Below are positions 52,568 through 60,548 of a DNA stretch of 64,000 bases, piece after piece (positions within the stretch are counted from its first letter, which is position 1; the number at the start of each line of letters is the position of its first letter). The notes beneath the pieces were generated by a model, which saw nothing but the letters and a program-made list of their open reading frames with translations, searched no databases and was not told the origin of the DNA. The stretch comes from Aminobacter aminovorans (lineage in GTDB: Bacteria > Pseudomonadota > Alphaproteobacteria > Rhizobiales > Rhizobiaceae). The stretch covers positions 4,851,501 through 4,915,500 of the forward strand of contig NZ_UFSM01000001.1 of assembly GCF_900445235.1 (NCBI RefSeq). Reading direction: 5' to 3'. A program made the translations under genes and the position numbers.

Positions 52568-53488
52568 TCAGTGCACGCTGGTCGGCACCGTCTCGGGCTC
52601 GGCCTTGTCCACCAACTTCTGGCGGTGGAAGATGAACAGGCCGGCGATGACGATGATTGCCGAGCCGATCAGGATCTGCGCATCCGGATAGTCGCCGAAA
52701 AAGGCGATGCCCATGACCACGGCCCAGATCAGCAGCGTGTATTGCAGGGGCGCGAGCACCGAAGCAGGGGCGAGCTTGAGCGCCCGGGTGATCAGAAGAT
52801 GTGCGGCGCAGGCGACGACGCCGAGCAGGAGCATTGCCGACCAGTCGACGGCGCTTGCCGGCTGCCAGTCGGAGGCGGCGAGGATGCCACCCATGATCAA
52901 GGCGCCGACCGTCTGCCAGGTGACGAGGGTCGTGTCGTTGGTGGCGCGCAGCTTGCGGCTGAGGATCAGGCTGATGGCAAAGGACATGCTGCCGACGACC
53001 GCGAAGAGCGACGGCCAGGACAGCGAAGCCGTCGATGGGCGCAGCGCGATGACCACGCCGCAGAATCCGAGCACGATGGCAAGCCAGCGGCGCCAGCCGA
53101 CCTTTTCGCCAAGGAAGAAATGCGACAGGGCGGCGATGTATATCGGGCCGGCCATGTAGAAGGTCATGACATCGGCCAGCGGCAGATAAGCGACTGCAGC
53201 ATAGAAGAAGGCGGTGTCGGCGGTGGCGAGCACGACGCGCAGCACCTGCAGGCCGGGGCGCTCGACATTGGTCAGTGGGCCAAGCCCCTGCCTGACAATC
53301 ATCGGGCCGAGGATGATGAAGGCGCCGATCGAGCGGATGAACAACACCTGGCCAACCGAGAAGCTGGTGACCAGCCATTTGCCCATGGCGTCGTTGAGCG
53401 CGAACATGAAGTCGCCCAGCAACATGAGCAGGATGCCCGCAAGAACCATGTTGTTCTTCGGGAGGGCGAGGGCTTGTCGAAAAGTCAT
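52568..53488 (-). CDS. EamA-type drug/metabolite transporter (DMT)
   Basis: An inner-membrane protein of 306 residues with two tandem EamA repeats and about ten hydrophobic helices: the first repeat starts MVLAGILLMLLGDFMFALNDAMGKWLV and the second starts with SWPSLFAVVGSMSFAISLILSRKL. I place the start at MTFRQALALPKN. Such carriers export or import amino acids, purines or drugs; the substrate is unknown. A small inverted-repeat-rich gap of 132 nt lies after the CAP gene. Confidence 0.87.
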   Translation of the reverse strand: MTFRQALALPKNNMVLAGILLMLLGDFMFALNDAMGKWLVTSFSVGQVLFIRSIGAFIILGPMIVRQGLGPLTNVERPGLQVLRVVLATADTAFFYAAVAYLPLADVMTFYMAGPIYIAALSHFFLGEKVGWRRWLAIVLGFCGVVIALRPSTASLSWPSLFAVVGSMSFAISLILSRKLRATNDTTLVTWQTVGALIMGGILAASDWQPASAVDWSAMLLLGVVACAAHLLITRALKLAPASVLAPLQYTLLIWAVVMGIAFFGDYPDAQILIGSAIIVIAGLFIFHRQKLVDKAEPETVPTSVH

Positions 53489-53600
53489 GATGCCATCCGC
53501 CGGGCGACGGGCCCGGATCACGGCTGTCTATGCGCTAGAAACGTCGATGGCGAGAGCAATCTGGCCTGGACCATGCGTTGCTCCGTCGCAGTACCATCGG

Positions 53601-53858
53601 TTACGGCCTGGGCGCAACGACGACCGGGCGATAGACCACGACAGGCCGGTTCCAATCGTCGAACGCCGACTTGCTCTGGCGAAACTCGGCGCGACGGTCG
53701 AGCTCGATGCGCTGCAGGCACTCGGCGAAGGCGTCATTGCGCTTGGTGAAGCCGTAGGAGCGGCACTTGTCTTCGTCGCGGGCTCGCTGTTCTTCCACCG
53801 ATACGCAGCCGGCAAGCAAAGCCGCCACGAAACCCAGGAAAACCGACCTCGACAACAT
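53601..53858 (-). CDS. Small hypothetical lipoprotein
   Basis: An 85-residue product with a signal peptide and lipobox LLAGC (lipidated Cys18). A Cys/Arg-rich segment (RARDEDKCRSYGFTKRNDAFAECLQRIELDRRAEFR) follows, with a Pro/Val tail (PVVVYRPVVVAPRP). AAGGAGCAGG precedes MLSRSVF. The two mature cysteines could form a disulfide. The family resembles short rhizobial lipoproteins with DxxKCxxYG patterns, but no function is known. Confidence 0.75.
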   Translation of the reverse strand: MLSRSVFLGFVAALLAGCVSVEEQRARDEDKCRSYGFTKRNDAFAECLQRIELDRRAEFRQSKSAFDDWNRPVVVYRPVVVAPRP

Positions 53859-53939
53859 GACCTGCTCCTTCCGCAACGCTGCGAATCTTGAGTTCTGTTG
53901 TAGACTTTTTTGTGACTGTCAGCCACGCGCCATGATAGG

Positions 53940-55232
53940 TCAACTCGCCTGTGGCGGCACCACATGGCGGCGGTTGATGCTAGCCGGGCGGCCCTTGATC
54001 GACAGTACCGTGTCACGCTTCGGCCGCTCGGCCACGACCTTGCCCTTGGCAATCACGCATAGCCGCTCGGCCCGCAGGCGCACCGCCTCGATAGGGTTGC
54101 CGGCATCGAGCACGACCAGGCTGGCAGTCTTGCCAACTGCGAGCCCGAGATGGTCGAGGCCCATGATCTCGGCATTGACTTTCGTCACCATGTCGAAGCA
54201 GCGGCGCATGTCCTGGGGCGAGGACATCTGGGCGACGTGCAGGCCCATGAAGGCGACGTCGAGCATGTCGGCGGTGCCGAGTGAATACCAGGGGTCGAGT
54301 ACGCAGTCCTGGCCCCAGCCGACACGGATGCCGGCCTTCAGCATCTCCGGCACGCGGGTCATGCCGCGGCGCTTGGGATAGGTATCATGGCGGCCCTGCA
54401 GCATGATGTTGATGAGCGGGTTGGGGATCGCCGATACGCCAGCTTCCGCAATCAGCGGCAGCAACTTCGAGACGTAATAATTGTCCATCGAATGCATCGA
54501 CGTCAGGTGCGATCCGGCCACCCTGCCCTGCAGACCCAGCCGCTGGGTCTCGTATGCGAGTTGTTCGATGTGGCGCGACAGCGGATCGTCGGTCTCGTCG
54601 CAATGCAGGTCGACCATCAGGCCGCGTGTCGCCGCGATCTCGCACAGTTCGGTCACCGAACGGGTGCCGTCGGCCATGGTGCGCTCGAAATGTGGAATGC
54701 CGCCGACGACATCGACTCCCATGTCCAGGGCGCGCAGGGTATTGTCGCGGGCGGTCGGCGAGCGATAGAGCCCGTCCTGCGGGAAGGCGACGAGTTGCAG
54801 GTCAATATAGGGTGCGATCTGCTTCTTGACCTCGAGCAAGGCTTCGACGGCGAGCAGGCGGTCGTCGCAGGTGTCGACATGTGTGCGAATGGCGAGCAGG
54901 CCCATCGACACGGCCCAGTCGCAATAAGCGAGCGCACGCTCCTTTACCGCCTCATGCGTCAGCAGCGGCTTGAGCTCGCCCCACAAGGAGATACCCTCGA
55001 GCAGCGTGCCTGAAGCGTTGATACGCGGCAGGCCATAGGACAGCGTCGCGTCCATATGGAAATGCGGGTCGACGAAGGGCTGCGACACGAGGTTACCGGA
55101 AGCGTCGACGACCTCGCCGGCCGAAGCGTCGATCTTCGGTTCGATCGCCGCGATCCTGTCGCCCTTGATGCCGATGTCGGCCACGGTTCCATCAGGCAGC
55201 GTGCCACCCTTGACGATCAGGTCGAAGCTCAT
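53940..55232 (-). CDS. Cytosine-deaminase-like amidohydrolase
   Basis: A 430-residue metal-dependent amidohydrolase. The metal ligands are HFH (His57, His59), the His in LHCDET (with Glu for catalysis), the His in VAGSHLTSMHSMD, and the Asp in GQDCVLDPW. Cytosine deaminase (CodA) motifs match, including DPHFHMDATLSYG. The start overlaps the upstream ABC permease gene by 4 nt. The operon position suggests that it deaminates a nucleobase brought in by the BMP transporter. Isoguanine or other pyrimidine/purine substrates remain possible. Confidence 0.88.
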   Translation of the reverse strand: MSFDLIVKGGTLPDGTVADIGIKGDRIAAIEPKIDASAGEVVDASGNLVSQPFVDPHFHMDATLSYGLPRINASGTLLEGISLWGELKPLLTHEAVKERALAYCDWAVSMGLLAIRTHVDTCDDRLLAVEALLEVKKQIAPYIDLQLVAFPQDGLYRSPTARDNTLRALDMGVDVVGGIPHFERTMADGTRSVTELCEIAATRGLMVDLHCDETDDPLSRHIEQLAYETQRLGLQGRVAGSHLTSMHSMDNYYVSKLLPLIAEAGVSAIPNPLINIMLQGRHDTYPKRRGMTRVPEMLKAGIRVGWGQDCVLDPWYSLGTADMLDVAFMGLHVAQMSSPQDMRRCFDMVTKVNAEIMGLDHLGLAVGKTASLVVLDAGNPIEAVRLRAERLCVIAKGKVVAERPKRDTVLSIKGRPASINRRHVVPPQAS

Positions 55233-56170
55233 CTTTCGCCTTTCTGGTACGGTATCATCAGTGCTTTCGGATAGGTGGCGCGGCGCGCCACCAGGATCAG
55301 GGCCAGGATCGACAGCGCATAAGGCATCATCAGGAACACCTGGTAGGGCACGATGCCGCCCGACATCTGCTGCAGGCGCACCTGATAGGCGTCGAAGGCG
55401 GCAAACAGGATGGCGCCGACGAGCGCCTTGCCCGGCCGCCACGAGCCGAACACGACCAGGGCGATGCAGATCCAGCCTCGGCCGTTGATCATCTCGAAGA
55501 AGAACGAATTGAACGCCGACATGGTGAGGAAAGCGCCACCGACAGCCATCAGCGCACTGCCGACCATCACCGCGCCCATGCGGATGGCGGTGACGGAGAT
55601 GCCTTGCGCCTCGACAGCCGAAGGGTTTTCGCCGGCGGCCCGGACGGCAAGACCGACCGGTGTGCGGTAGAGCACCCAGGCAACGATGGCGACAGTAAGG
55701 AAGGCGAGATAGGTCAGCGGCGTCTGCGAAAACAGCGCCTCGCCGACGACAGGAATCTTCGACAGGCCGGTGATCGGCAACGGCTGGAACGGCTCGATTT
55801 TGGGCGGCGAGGTCACTTCCGGCAGCGCCAAGCGGTAGGTGAAATAGGTGAGGCTTGTGGCAAGCAGCGTGACCCCGATGCCGACGACATGTTGCGACAG
55901 GCCAAGCGGCACTGTCAGCGTTGCGTGCAACAGGCCGAACATGGCCCCCGCAAGAGCCGCGACCAGCACGCCTGTCCACAGATCGCCGCCGGCATAGACG
56001 GTGAACCAGCCGGCAAAGGCGCCGGCCGTCATGATGCCCTCGATGCCGAGATTGAGCACGCCGGCGCGCTCGCAGATCAGTTCGCCCATGGTGGCGAAGA
56101 TCAGCGGCGAGGCGATGCGGATGGCGGCGACCCAGAAGGAAGCGGTGAAGAGGATTTCAAAAGCGTCCAT
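55229..56170 (-). CDS. Nucleoside-type ABC transporter permease (YufQ/BmpA-system)
   Basis: A 313-residue inner-membrane permease of the BPD_transp_2 type: FATMGELICERAGVLNLGIEGIMTAGAFAGW is the characteristic start. GLAVRAAGENPSAVEAQGISV and the later FGSWRPGKALVGAILFAAFDAYQVR fit the nucleoside group. The start MDAFEIL is preferred over a longer N-terminus. It overlaps the deaminase start by 4 nt. A repeat-rich 172-nt gap separates it from the other permease gene. Confidence 0.9.
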   Translation of the reverse strand: MDAFEILFTASFWVAAIRIASPLIFATMGELICERAGVLNLGIEGIMTAGAFAGWFTVYAGGDLWTGVLVAALAGAMFGLLHATLTVPLGLSQHVVGIGVTLLATSLTYFTYRLALPEVTSPPKIEPFQPLPITGLSKIPVVGEALFSQTPLTYLAFLTVAIVAWVLYRTPVGLAVRAAGENPSAVEAQGISVTAIRMGAVMVGSALMAVGGAFLTMSAFNSFFFEMINGRGWICIALVVFGSWRPGKALVGAILFAAFDAYQVRLQQMSGGIVPYQVFLMMPYALSILALILVARRATYPKALMIPYQKGER

Positions 56171-56227
56171 CAATGGCTCCCGGCGGCCATAGGTGCCCCA
56201 CTCCGCCTCGCTGCGCCCGGAACCTTC

Positions 56228-56298
56228 CCCCAAAGAGGCGAGGAAGCCAAGCTGGAGAGGCGCCAGCGTTGAAGCTGCGTTCCCTCGACCCTTTGGGG
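56228..56298. repeat. Inverted-repeat element between two permease genes
   Basis: CCCCAAAG (56228-56235) and CTTTGGGG (56291-56298) are complementary arms of a longer imperfect palindromic tract in the 172-nt gap (56171-56342). The text resembles CCTC/GAGG-rich dispersed rhizobial intergenic repeats. There is no gene in the gap. Confidence 0.5.
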
Positions 56299-56342
56299 AG
56301 AGCTGGCCCGAAGGTCCGGAGAGGGAGCTGCCGCAAGCATCA

Positions 56343-57392
56343 TCACCTCCACCTCACCCTGAACCGCGTCAGCAGGATCGCCACCACCATCGTCAAGAGG
56401 GACGTCGCGACCATCACGTCGGCGATGTAGCTCGGCACCTTGGCAACCCGGCTCATGGCGTCGGCGCCGACGAAGATGCCGGCGACGAAGATCGCCGAGG
56501 CAATCACCCCGAGCGGGTTGAGCATCGCCAGCATGGCGACGACGATGCCCGAGTAGCCATAGCCCGGCGACAGGTCCAGCGTCAGGTTGCCCTTGAGGCC
56601 CGACACTTCGGAGAAGCCGGCGAGTGCCGCGAGCCCGCCCGACAGAAGCGCTGTCTTCATCAGCACCCGGTTGACCGGGATGCCGACGAAGCGCGCGCCT
56701 TCGGGGTTGTGGCCGACGGCGAGCATCTCATAGCCCAGAACGGTCTTCTTCATGATGACCCAGACGACGATGGCCGAGACGACGGCGATGACAAAGCCGT
56801 AGTGCAAGCGCTTGCCCTGGATGATGCGCGGCAGCTGCGCCTCGGCGATGACCTTCTGCGACTGCGGCCAGCCCAGCCCCATCGGGTCCTTGAGCACGCC
56901 TTCCAGCAACATCGATACGAACAGCAAAACGATAAAATTGAGCAGCAGCGTGGTCACCACCTCATCGACGCCGAAGCGGGTCTTCAGCACGGCCGGGCCA
57001 AGCAGGAGAGCCGCGCCTGCGGCCATGGCTGCGACCATGATGACGGGGATCAGGACGGGCGCGGGCAGCGGCAGCGCGCCGGTGCCGAGCACGACGGTGA
57101 CAATGCCACCGACATAGAGCTGAGCTTCGGCGCCGATGTTCCAAAGCTTGGCGCGAAAGGCGACGGCAACAGCAAGGCCGGTGAAGATCAGCGGCGTCGC
57201 ACGCGTCAGCGTTTCGAGCAAGGCGAACTGCGAGCCGGCCGCGCCCTTGGCGACGAGGTAGAACACCGACAGCGGCGAGGCGCCGGCGGCGAGCACCAGC
57301 AGCGAGGTGATCAGCAGCGTGGCAACGATCGCCGCCAGCGGGAACAGCAAGGTGACCGCCAGTGACGGCGCTGGTTTGGGCTCAAGCCGCAT
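56343..57392 (-). CDS. Nucleoside-type ABC transporter permease (YufP-like)
   Basis: A 349-residue permease with about ten hydrophobic helices: ALLETLTRATPLIFTGLAVAVAFRAKLWNIGAEAQLYVGGI is the family hallmark, and GANPEG-like AVGHNPEGARFVGIPVNRVLMK is the cytoplasmic loop. The start MRLEPKPAPS is the ATG after a GGCAAC region. It pairs with the other permease to form the pore. Confidence 0.9.
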   Translation of the reverse strand: MRLEPKPAPSLAVTLLFPLAAIVATLLITSLLVLAAGASPLSVFYLVAKGAAGSQFALLETLTRATPLIFTGLAVAVAFRAKLWNIGAEAQLYVGGIVTVVLGTGALPLPAPVLIPVIMVAAMAAGAALLLGPAVLKTRFGVDEVVTTLLLNFIVLLFVSMLLEGVLKDPMGLGWPQSQKVIAEAQLPRIIQGKRLHYGFVIAVVSAIVVWVIMKKTVLGYEMLAVGHNPEGARFVGIPVNRVLMKTALLSGGLAALAGFSEVSGLKGNLTLDLSPGYGYSGIVVAMLAMLNPLGVIASAIFVAGIFVGADAMSRVAKVPSYIADVMVATSLLTMVVAILLTRFRVRWR

Positions 57393-57435
57393 GCTGTTGC
57401 CTTCCAATGGCTTGAGACGGCTGCGGGACAGCGCT

Positions 57436-57624
57436 CCCCTCTGTCCTGCCGGACATCTCCCCCACAAAGGGGGGAATTGGCAGCGTCACCCTGGCCGGTC
57501 GTCCTGAACCATTGGCAATTGGCAGCTTCCGCCCCCACCCTCGTCCTGCGTCGGAGATTGGCGCGGGTGTCAATGGAGGCTGATCTCCCCCCTTGCGGGG
57601 GGACTGTCCGGCAGGACAGAGGGG
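57436..57624. repeat. Composite inverted repeat in the permease-ATPase gap
   Basis: A 20-nt sequence (57436-57455, CCCCTCTGTCCTGCCGGACA) recurs exactly inverted at 57605-57624. Each copy is bordered by its own C-run/G-run hairpin (CTCCCCC/GGGGGG). The pair brackets about 150 nt of noncoding DNA in a 273-nt gap (57393-57665). It looks like two oppositely oriented copies of a dispersed palindrome family, or the ends of a small mobile element. Confidence 0.65.
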
Positions 57625-57665
57625 GGTGGCGTGGAGCATCACTCCAACAAAGACGCGTTCGGTCC

Positions 57666-59213
57666 TCACGCCGCCTGCTCCCCGCCATGGCCTGCCATCA
57701 ATTCTCCCAGTTCGCGGATGGTACGCTCACCGCGCGACGACGGCGCGGACAGCCGTCCCTTGGACATCACGACGATGCGGTCGGATAGCGCCAGGATTTC
57801 CTCCAGATCCTCCGAAATCAGCAGCACCGCCGCCCCGCGCTCGCGTGCGGCGAGCAGCATGCGGTGGACATAAGCCACCGCGCCGACGTCGAGGCCACGT
57901 GTCGGCTGGCTGGCGAGGATGACCGCGGGCTCCGGATCAAGCGCCCGGCCGAGGATCAACTTCTGCATGTTGCCGCCCGAAAGCAGGCGGATGCGTGCCT
58001 CGGGCGACGGACATTTGACGTCATAGTCGGCGATGACTTCCTCGGCGAAACGGCGCGCCGCCTTCCAGTCGAGAAAGCCCATCCGGCTGAAGCGCGAACT
58101 GCCGTAGCGCTCGGCGATGACGTTTTCGGTGACGCTCATGTCGCCGATCGTGCCGACAGCGTGGCGATCCTCGGGGATGCGGGCGATGCCATGGCCAAGC
58201 GCTGCGCGCGGCGACCAATCGCCAACAGCTTGACCGCCGATCGAGATGCGGCCGCCCGTCGGGCGCTGGGTGCCTGATATGAGCGCGGCGAGCGCTGCCT
58301 GGCCGTTGCCGGAAACGCCGGCAAGCCCGGTGATCTCGCCGGCACTGAGGGTCAACGCCACCTCATCGAGGCCGGCACCATTGTGGCGCGCGGTCGAGAC
58401 CCGGTCGAGCACCAGTAGCGGTGCACCTACATTGGCCGGGCTGACCTCCGCCGGCTTGACTTCCTGGCCGACCATGAGTGCGGCCAGTTCCTTGCGATCG
58501 GTGGCCTTGGTTTCGCGCTCGCCAGCAAGCCGGCCGGCGCGCAGCACCAGCACGCGGTCGCTGACGGCCATGACCTCATGGAGCTTGTGCGAGATGAAGA
58601 TGATCGACAGGCCCTTGGCGACGAGCAGCCTAAGCGTCCGGAACAATGCGTCGGTCTCGGCTGGCGTCAGCACCGCCGTCGGCTCGTCGAGGATCAGCAC
58701 ATGGGCGTCACGGTAGAGCGCCTTGAGGATTTCCACGCGCTGGCGCTCGCCGACGGAAAGCGTGGAGACAGTGGCGGCGGGATCGACCGTCAGGCCGAAA
58801 TCGGCCGACAATTGCTCGATGCGCCGGCGCGCCGCAGTCCTGTCGAGACGCACCTGCCACAGGCTCTGCGTGCCGAGCGCGATGTTCTCCAGCACCGTCA
58901 TGTTGTCGGCGAGGGTGAAATGCTGGTGCACCATGCCGATGCCGGCATCGAGAGCTGCGCGCGGATCACCCGGCGGCAGCGGCTTGCCGAACGCCTCGAC
59001 CGTGCCTTCGTCGGCGACATAGTGGCCGAACAGGATGTTCATCAGCGTCGTCTTTCCGGCGCCGTTCTCGCCAAGCAGCGCGATCACCTCGCCGCGCTTC
59101 AGCTCGAAGGAAATGGCGTCGTTGGCCGTCAGCGGGCCGAAACGCTTGGTGATGCCGGAAAGACTGAGGACGATCTTGGTCACGTTGACGATCGGGGCCG
59201 GCGTTGCGGACAA
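57666..59213 (-). CDS. Nucleoside-type ABC transporter ATPase, two tandem ABC domains
   Basis: A 515-residue ATPase like RbsA/YufO. Domain 1 has Walker A GENGAGKTT and signature LSVGERQRVEI. Domain 2 has a degenerate Walker A (GVSGNGQAALAAL, no GKS/T), signature LLSGGNMQKLILGR and Walker B-like AVILASQPTRGLD. Loss of the second Walker A is normal in this family, so only one site is likely hydrolytic. It powers the two permeases. Confidence 0.92.
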   Translation of the reverse strand: MSATPAPIVNVTKIVLSLSGITKRFGPLTANDAISFELKRGEVIALLGENGAGKTTLMNILFGHYVADEGTVEAFGKPLPPGDPRAALDAGIGMVHQHFTLADNMTVLENIALGTQSLWQVRLDRTAARRRIEQLSADFGLTVDPAATVSTLSVGERQRVEILKALYRDAHVLILDEPTAVLTPAETDALFRTLRLLVAKGLSIIFISHKLHEVMAVSDRVLVLRAGRLAGERETKATDRKELAALMVGQEVKPAEVSPANVGAPLLVLDRVSTARHNGAGLDEVALTLSAGEITGLAGVSGNGQAALAALISGTQRPTGGRISIGGQAVGDWSPRAALGHGIARIPEDRHAVGTIGDMSVTENVIAERYGSSRFSRMGFLDWKAARRFAEEVIADYDVKCPSPEARIRLLSGGNMQKLILGRALDPEPAVILASQPTRGLDVGAVAYVHRMLLAARERGAAVLLISEDLEEILALSDRIVVMSKGRLSAPSSRGERTIRELGELMAGHGGEQAA

Positions 59214-59217
59214 GGCT

Positions 59218-59334
59218 CCTCTCCCCGGGGGAGAGGATGGCGGCAGCCAGGTGAGGGGCAGCGCGAACCGTCGAGAGCTGGCTCAGCCCCTCATCCGGCC
59301 CTTCGGGCCACCTTCTCCCGTGACCGGGAGAAGG
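59218..59334. repeat. Multi-hairpin repeat between BMP protein and ATPase genes
   Basis: The 129-nt gap holds CCTCTCCCC/GGGGAGAGG (59218-59236) and a perfect 10-bp stem CCTTCTCCCG-TGAC-CGGGAGAAGG (59311-59334), plus GGCCC-TTC-GGGCC. No gene. It may stabilise the upstream binding-protein mRNA or be a dispersed repeat. Confidence 0.6.
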
Positions 59335-59342
59335 AAACGGCT

Positions 59343-60368
59343 CTAGCTCGACTTCGGCTCGGCGTCGTTGATCTCGACGGTGAACGAACCGTCCTTGATC
59401 GCTTTTTCCTTCTCCGCGACCTTGGCCTTGATCTCGTCGGGCACCTTGCCTTCGAAGGTGCCGAGCGGCGCCAGCGACGACCCACCGTTCTTCATGAAGG
59501 AATAGACGCCATAGTCGTCGGCCTTGAAGGTGCCGGCCTTCACTTCGGCGATTGCCTTGTCGAGCGTCGGTTCGAAGTGCCACAGCGCCGACGCGACCAC
59601 GGTTTCTGGATAGTCGGCCTGGGTGTCGATGACATTGCCGATGGCAAGCACCTTCTTTTCCTTGGCCGCGTCAGACACGCCGAAGCGTTCGGCGTAGAGC
59701 AGGTCGGCGCCGCCGTCGATCTGGGCGAAGGCGGTCTCCTTGGCCTTGGGCGGATCGAACCACGAGCCGATGAAGGCGACCTGGAACTTGGTGTCGGGGG
59801 CCACTTCCTTCACGCCCGCCATAAAGGCGTTCATCAGGCGATTGACCTCGGGAATCGGATAGCCGCCGACCATGCCGATGTTCTTCGACTTGGTCATGGC
59901 GCCGGCAACGATACCGGAGAGATAAGAGGCGTCCTGGATGTAGTTGTCGAAGACCGAGAAGTTCGGCACGGCGGCATCGGGCTTGAAGCTCGAGCCCATC
60001 AGGAAAGCGACGTCAGGATAGTCCTTGGCCACCGCACGGGCAGCGTCCTCGACGCCGAAGACCTCGCCGAGGATAAGCTTGTGGCCGGCCTCGCAATATT
60101 CGCGCATGACGCGCTCGTAGTCATTGTTGGCAGTGTTTTCCGAATAGACATATTCGATTTCGCCACGGTCCTTGGCGGCGTTGGCAGCCTTGTGGATGCG
60201 GCTGACCCACTGCTGCTCGACCGGAACGGTGTAGACGGCCGCGACCTTGACCGGGTCGGCGGCGAAAAGACGGCCGGGCACGCCCACCGTGGCGACCGCG
60301 GCCGACGCGCCGGCGACCTTGATCAGGGTGCGTCTGGAAATGCCCGAATTGCTGGAATTGCTGTGCAT
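59343..60368 (-). CDS. BMP-family ABC transporter substrate-binding protein
   Basis: A 341-residue periplasmic binding protein of the basic-membrane-protein (nucleoside) family. The Tat motif SRRTLIK (residues 12-18) precedes a hydrophobic segment. The mature part starts ADPVKVAAVYTVPVEQQWVSRIHKAANAA, and the later GAGGGDL-type region is QIDGGADLLYAERFGVSDAAKE. I prefer the ATG at 60368 to the GTG three codons upstream, since GAGGTGG is well placed. It is the first gene of the operon. Ligand: probably a purine or pyrimidine nucleoside or base. Confidence 0.9.
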   Translation of the reverse strand: MHSNSSNSGISRRTLIKVAGASAAVATVGVPGRLFAADPVKVAAVYTVPVEQQWVSRIHKAANAAKDRGEIEYVYSENTANNDYERVMREYCEAGHKLILGEVFGVEDAARAVAKDYPDVAFLMGSSFKPDAAVPNFSVFDNYIQDASYLSGIVAGAMTKSKNIGMVGGYPIPEVNRLMNAFMAGVKEVAPDTKFQVAFIGSWFDPPKAKETAFAQIDGGADLLYAERFGVSDAAKEKKVLAIGNVIDTQADYPETVVASALWHFEPTLDKAIAEVKAGTFKADDYGVYSFMKNGGSSLAPLGTFEGKVPDEIKAKVAEKEKAIKDGSFTVEINDAEPKSS

Positions 60369-60548
60369 ACGATCCACCTCTGGCTGGTTTTGGTCTTCTT
60401 TGGCGAAGGCGACTTTTTATCGTTCGGTCAACGGTATGCGAAATCGCCGACAGCGGCAATCTGGAGCTCCCGACTGTCCACCGTGCCGTGGCGGCTGCGA
60501 CAGTACGCCCGAAGTCAAAGATCAACGGCAGTTTCCCTTCGCTGACAG

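Noticed and set aside
57666..59213. Damaged second ATPase site as a sign of decay
   Set aside because: Loss of the second Walker A is normal for the two-domain nucleoside and sugar ABC ATPases.
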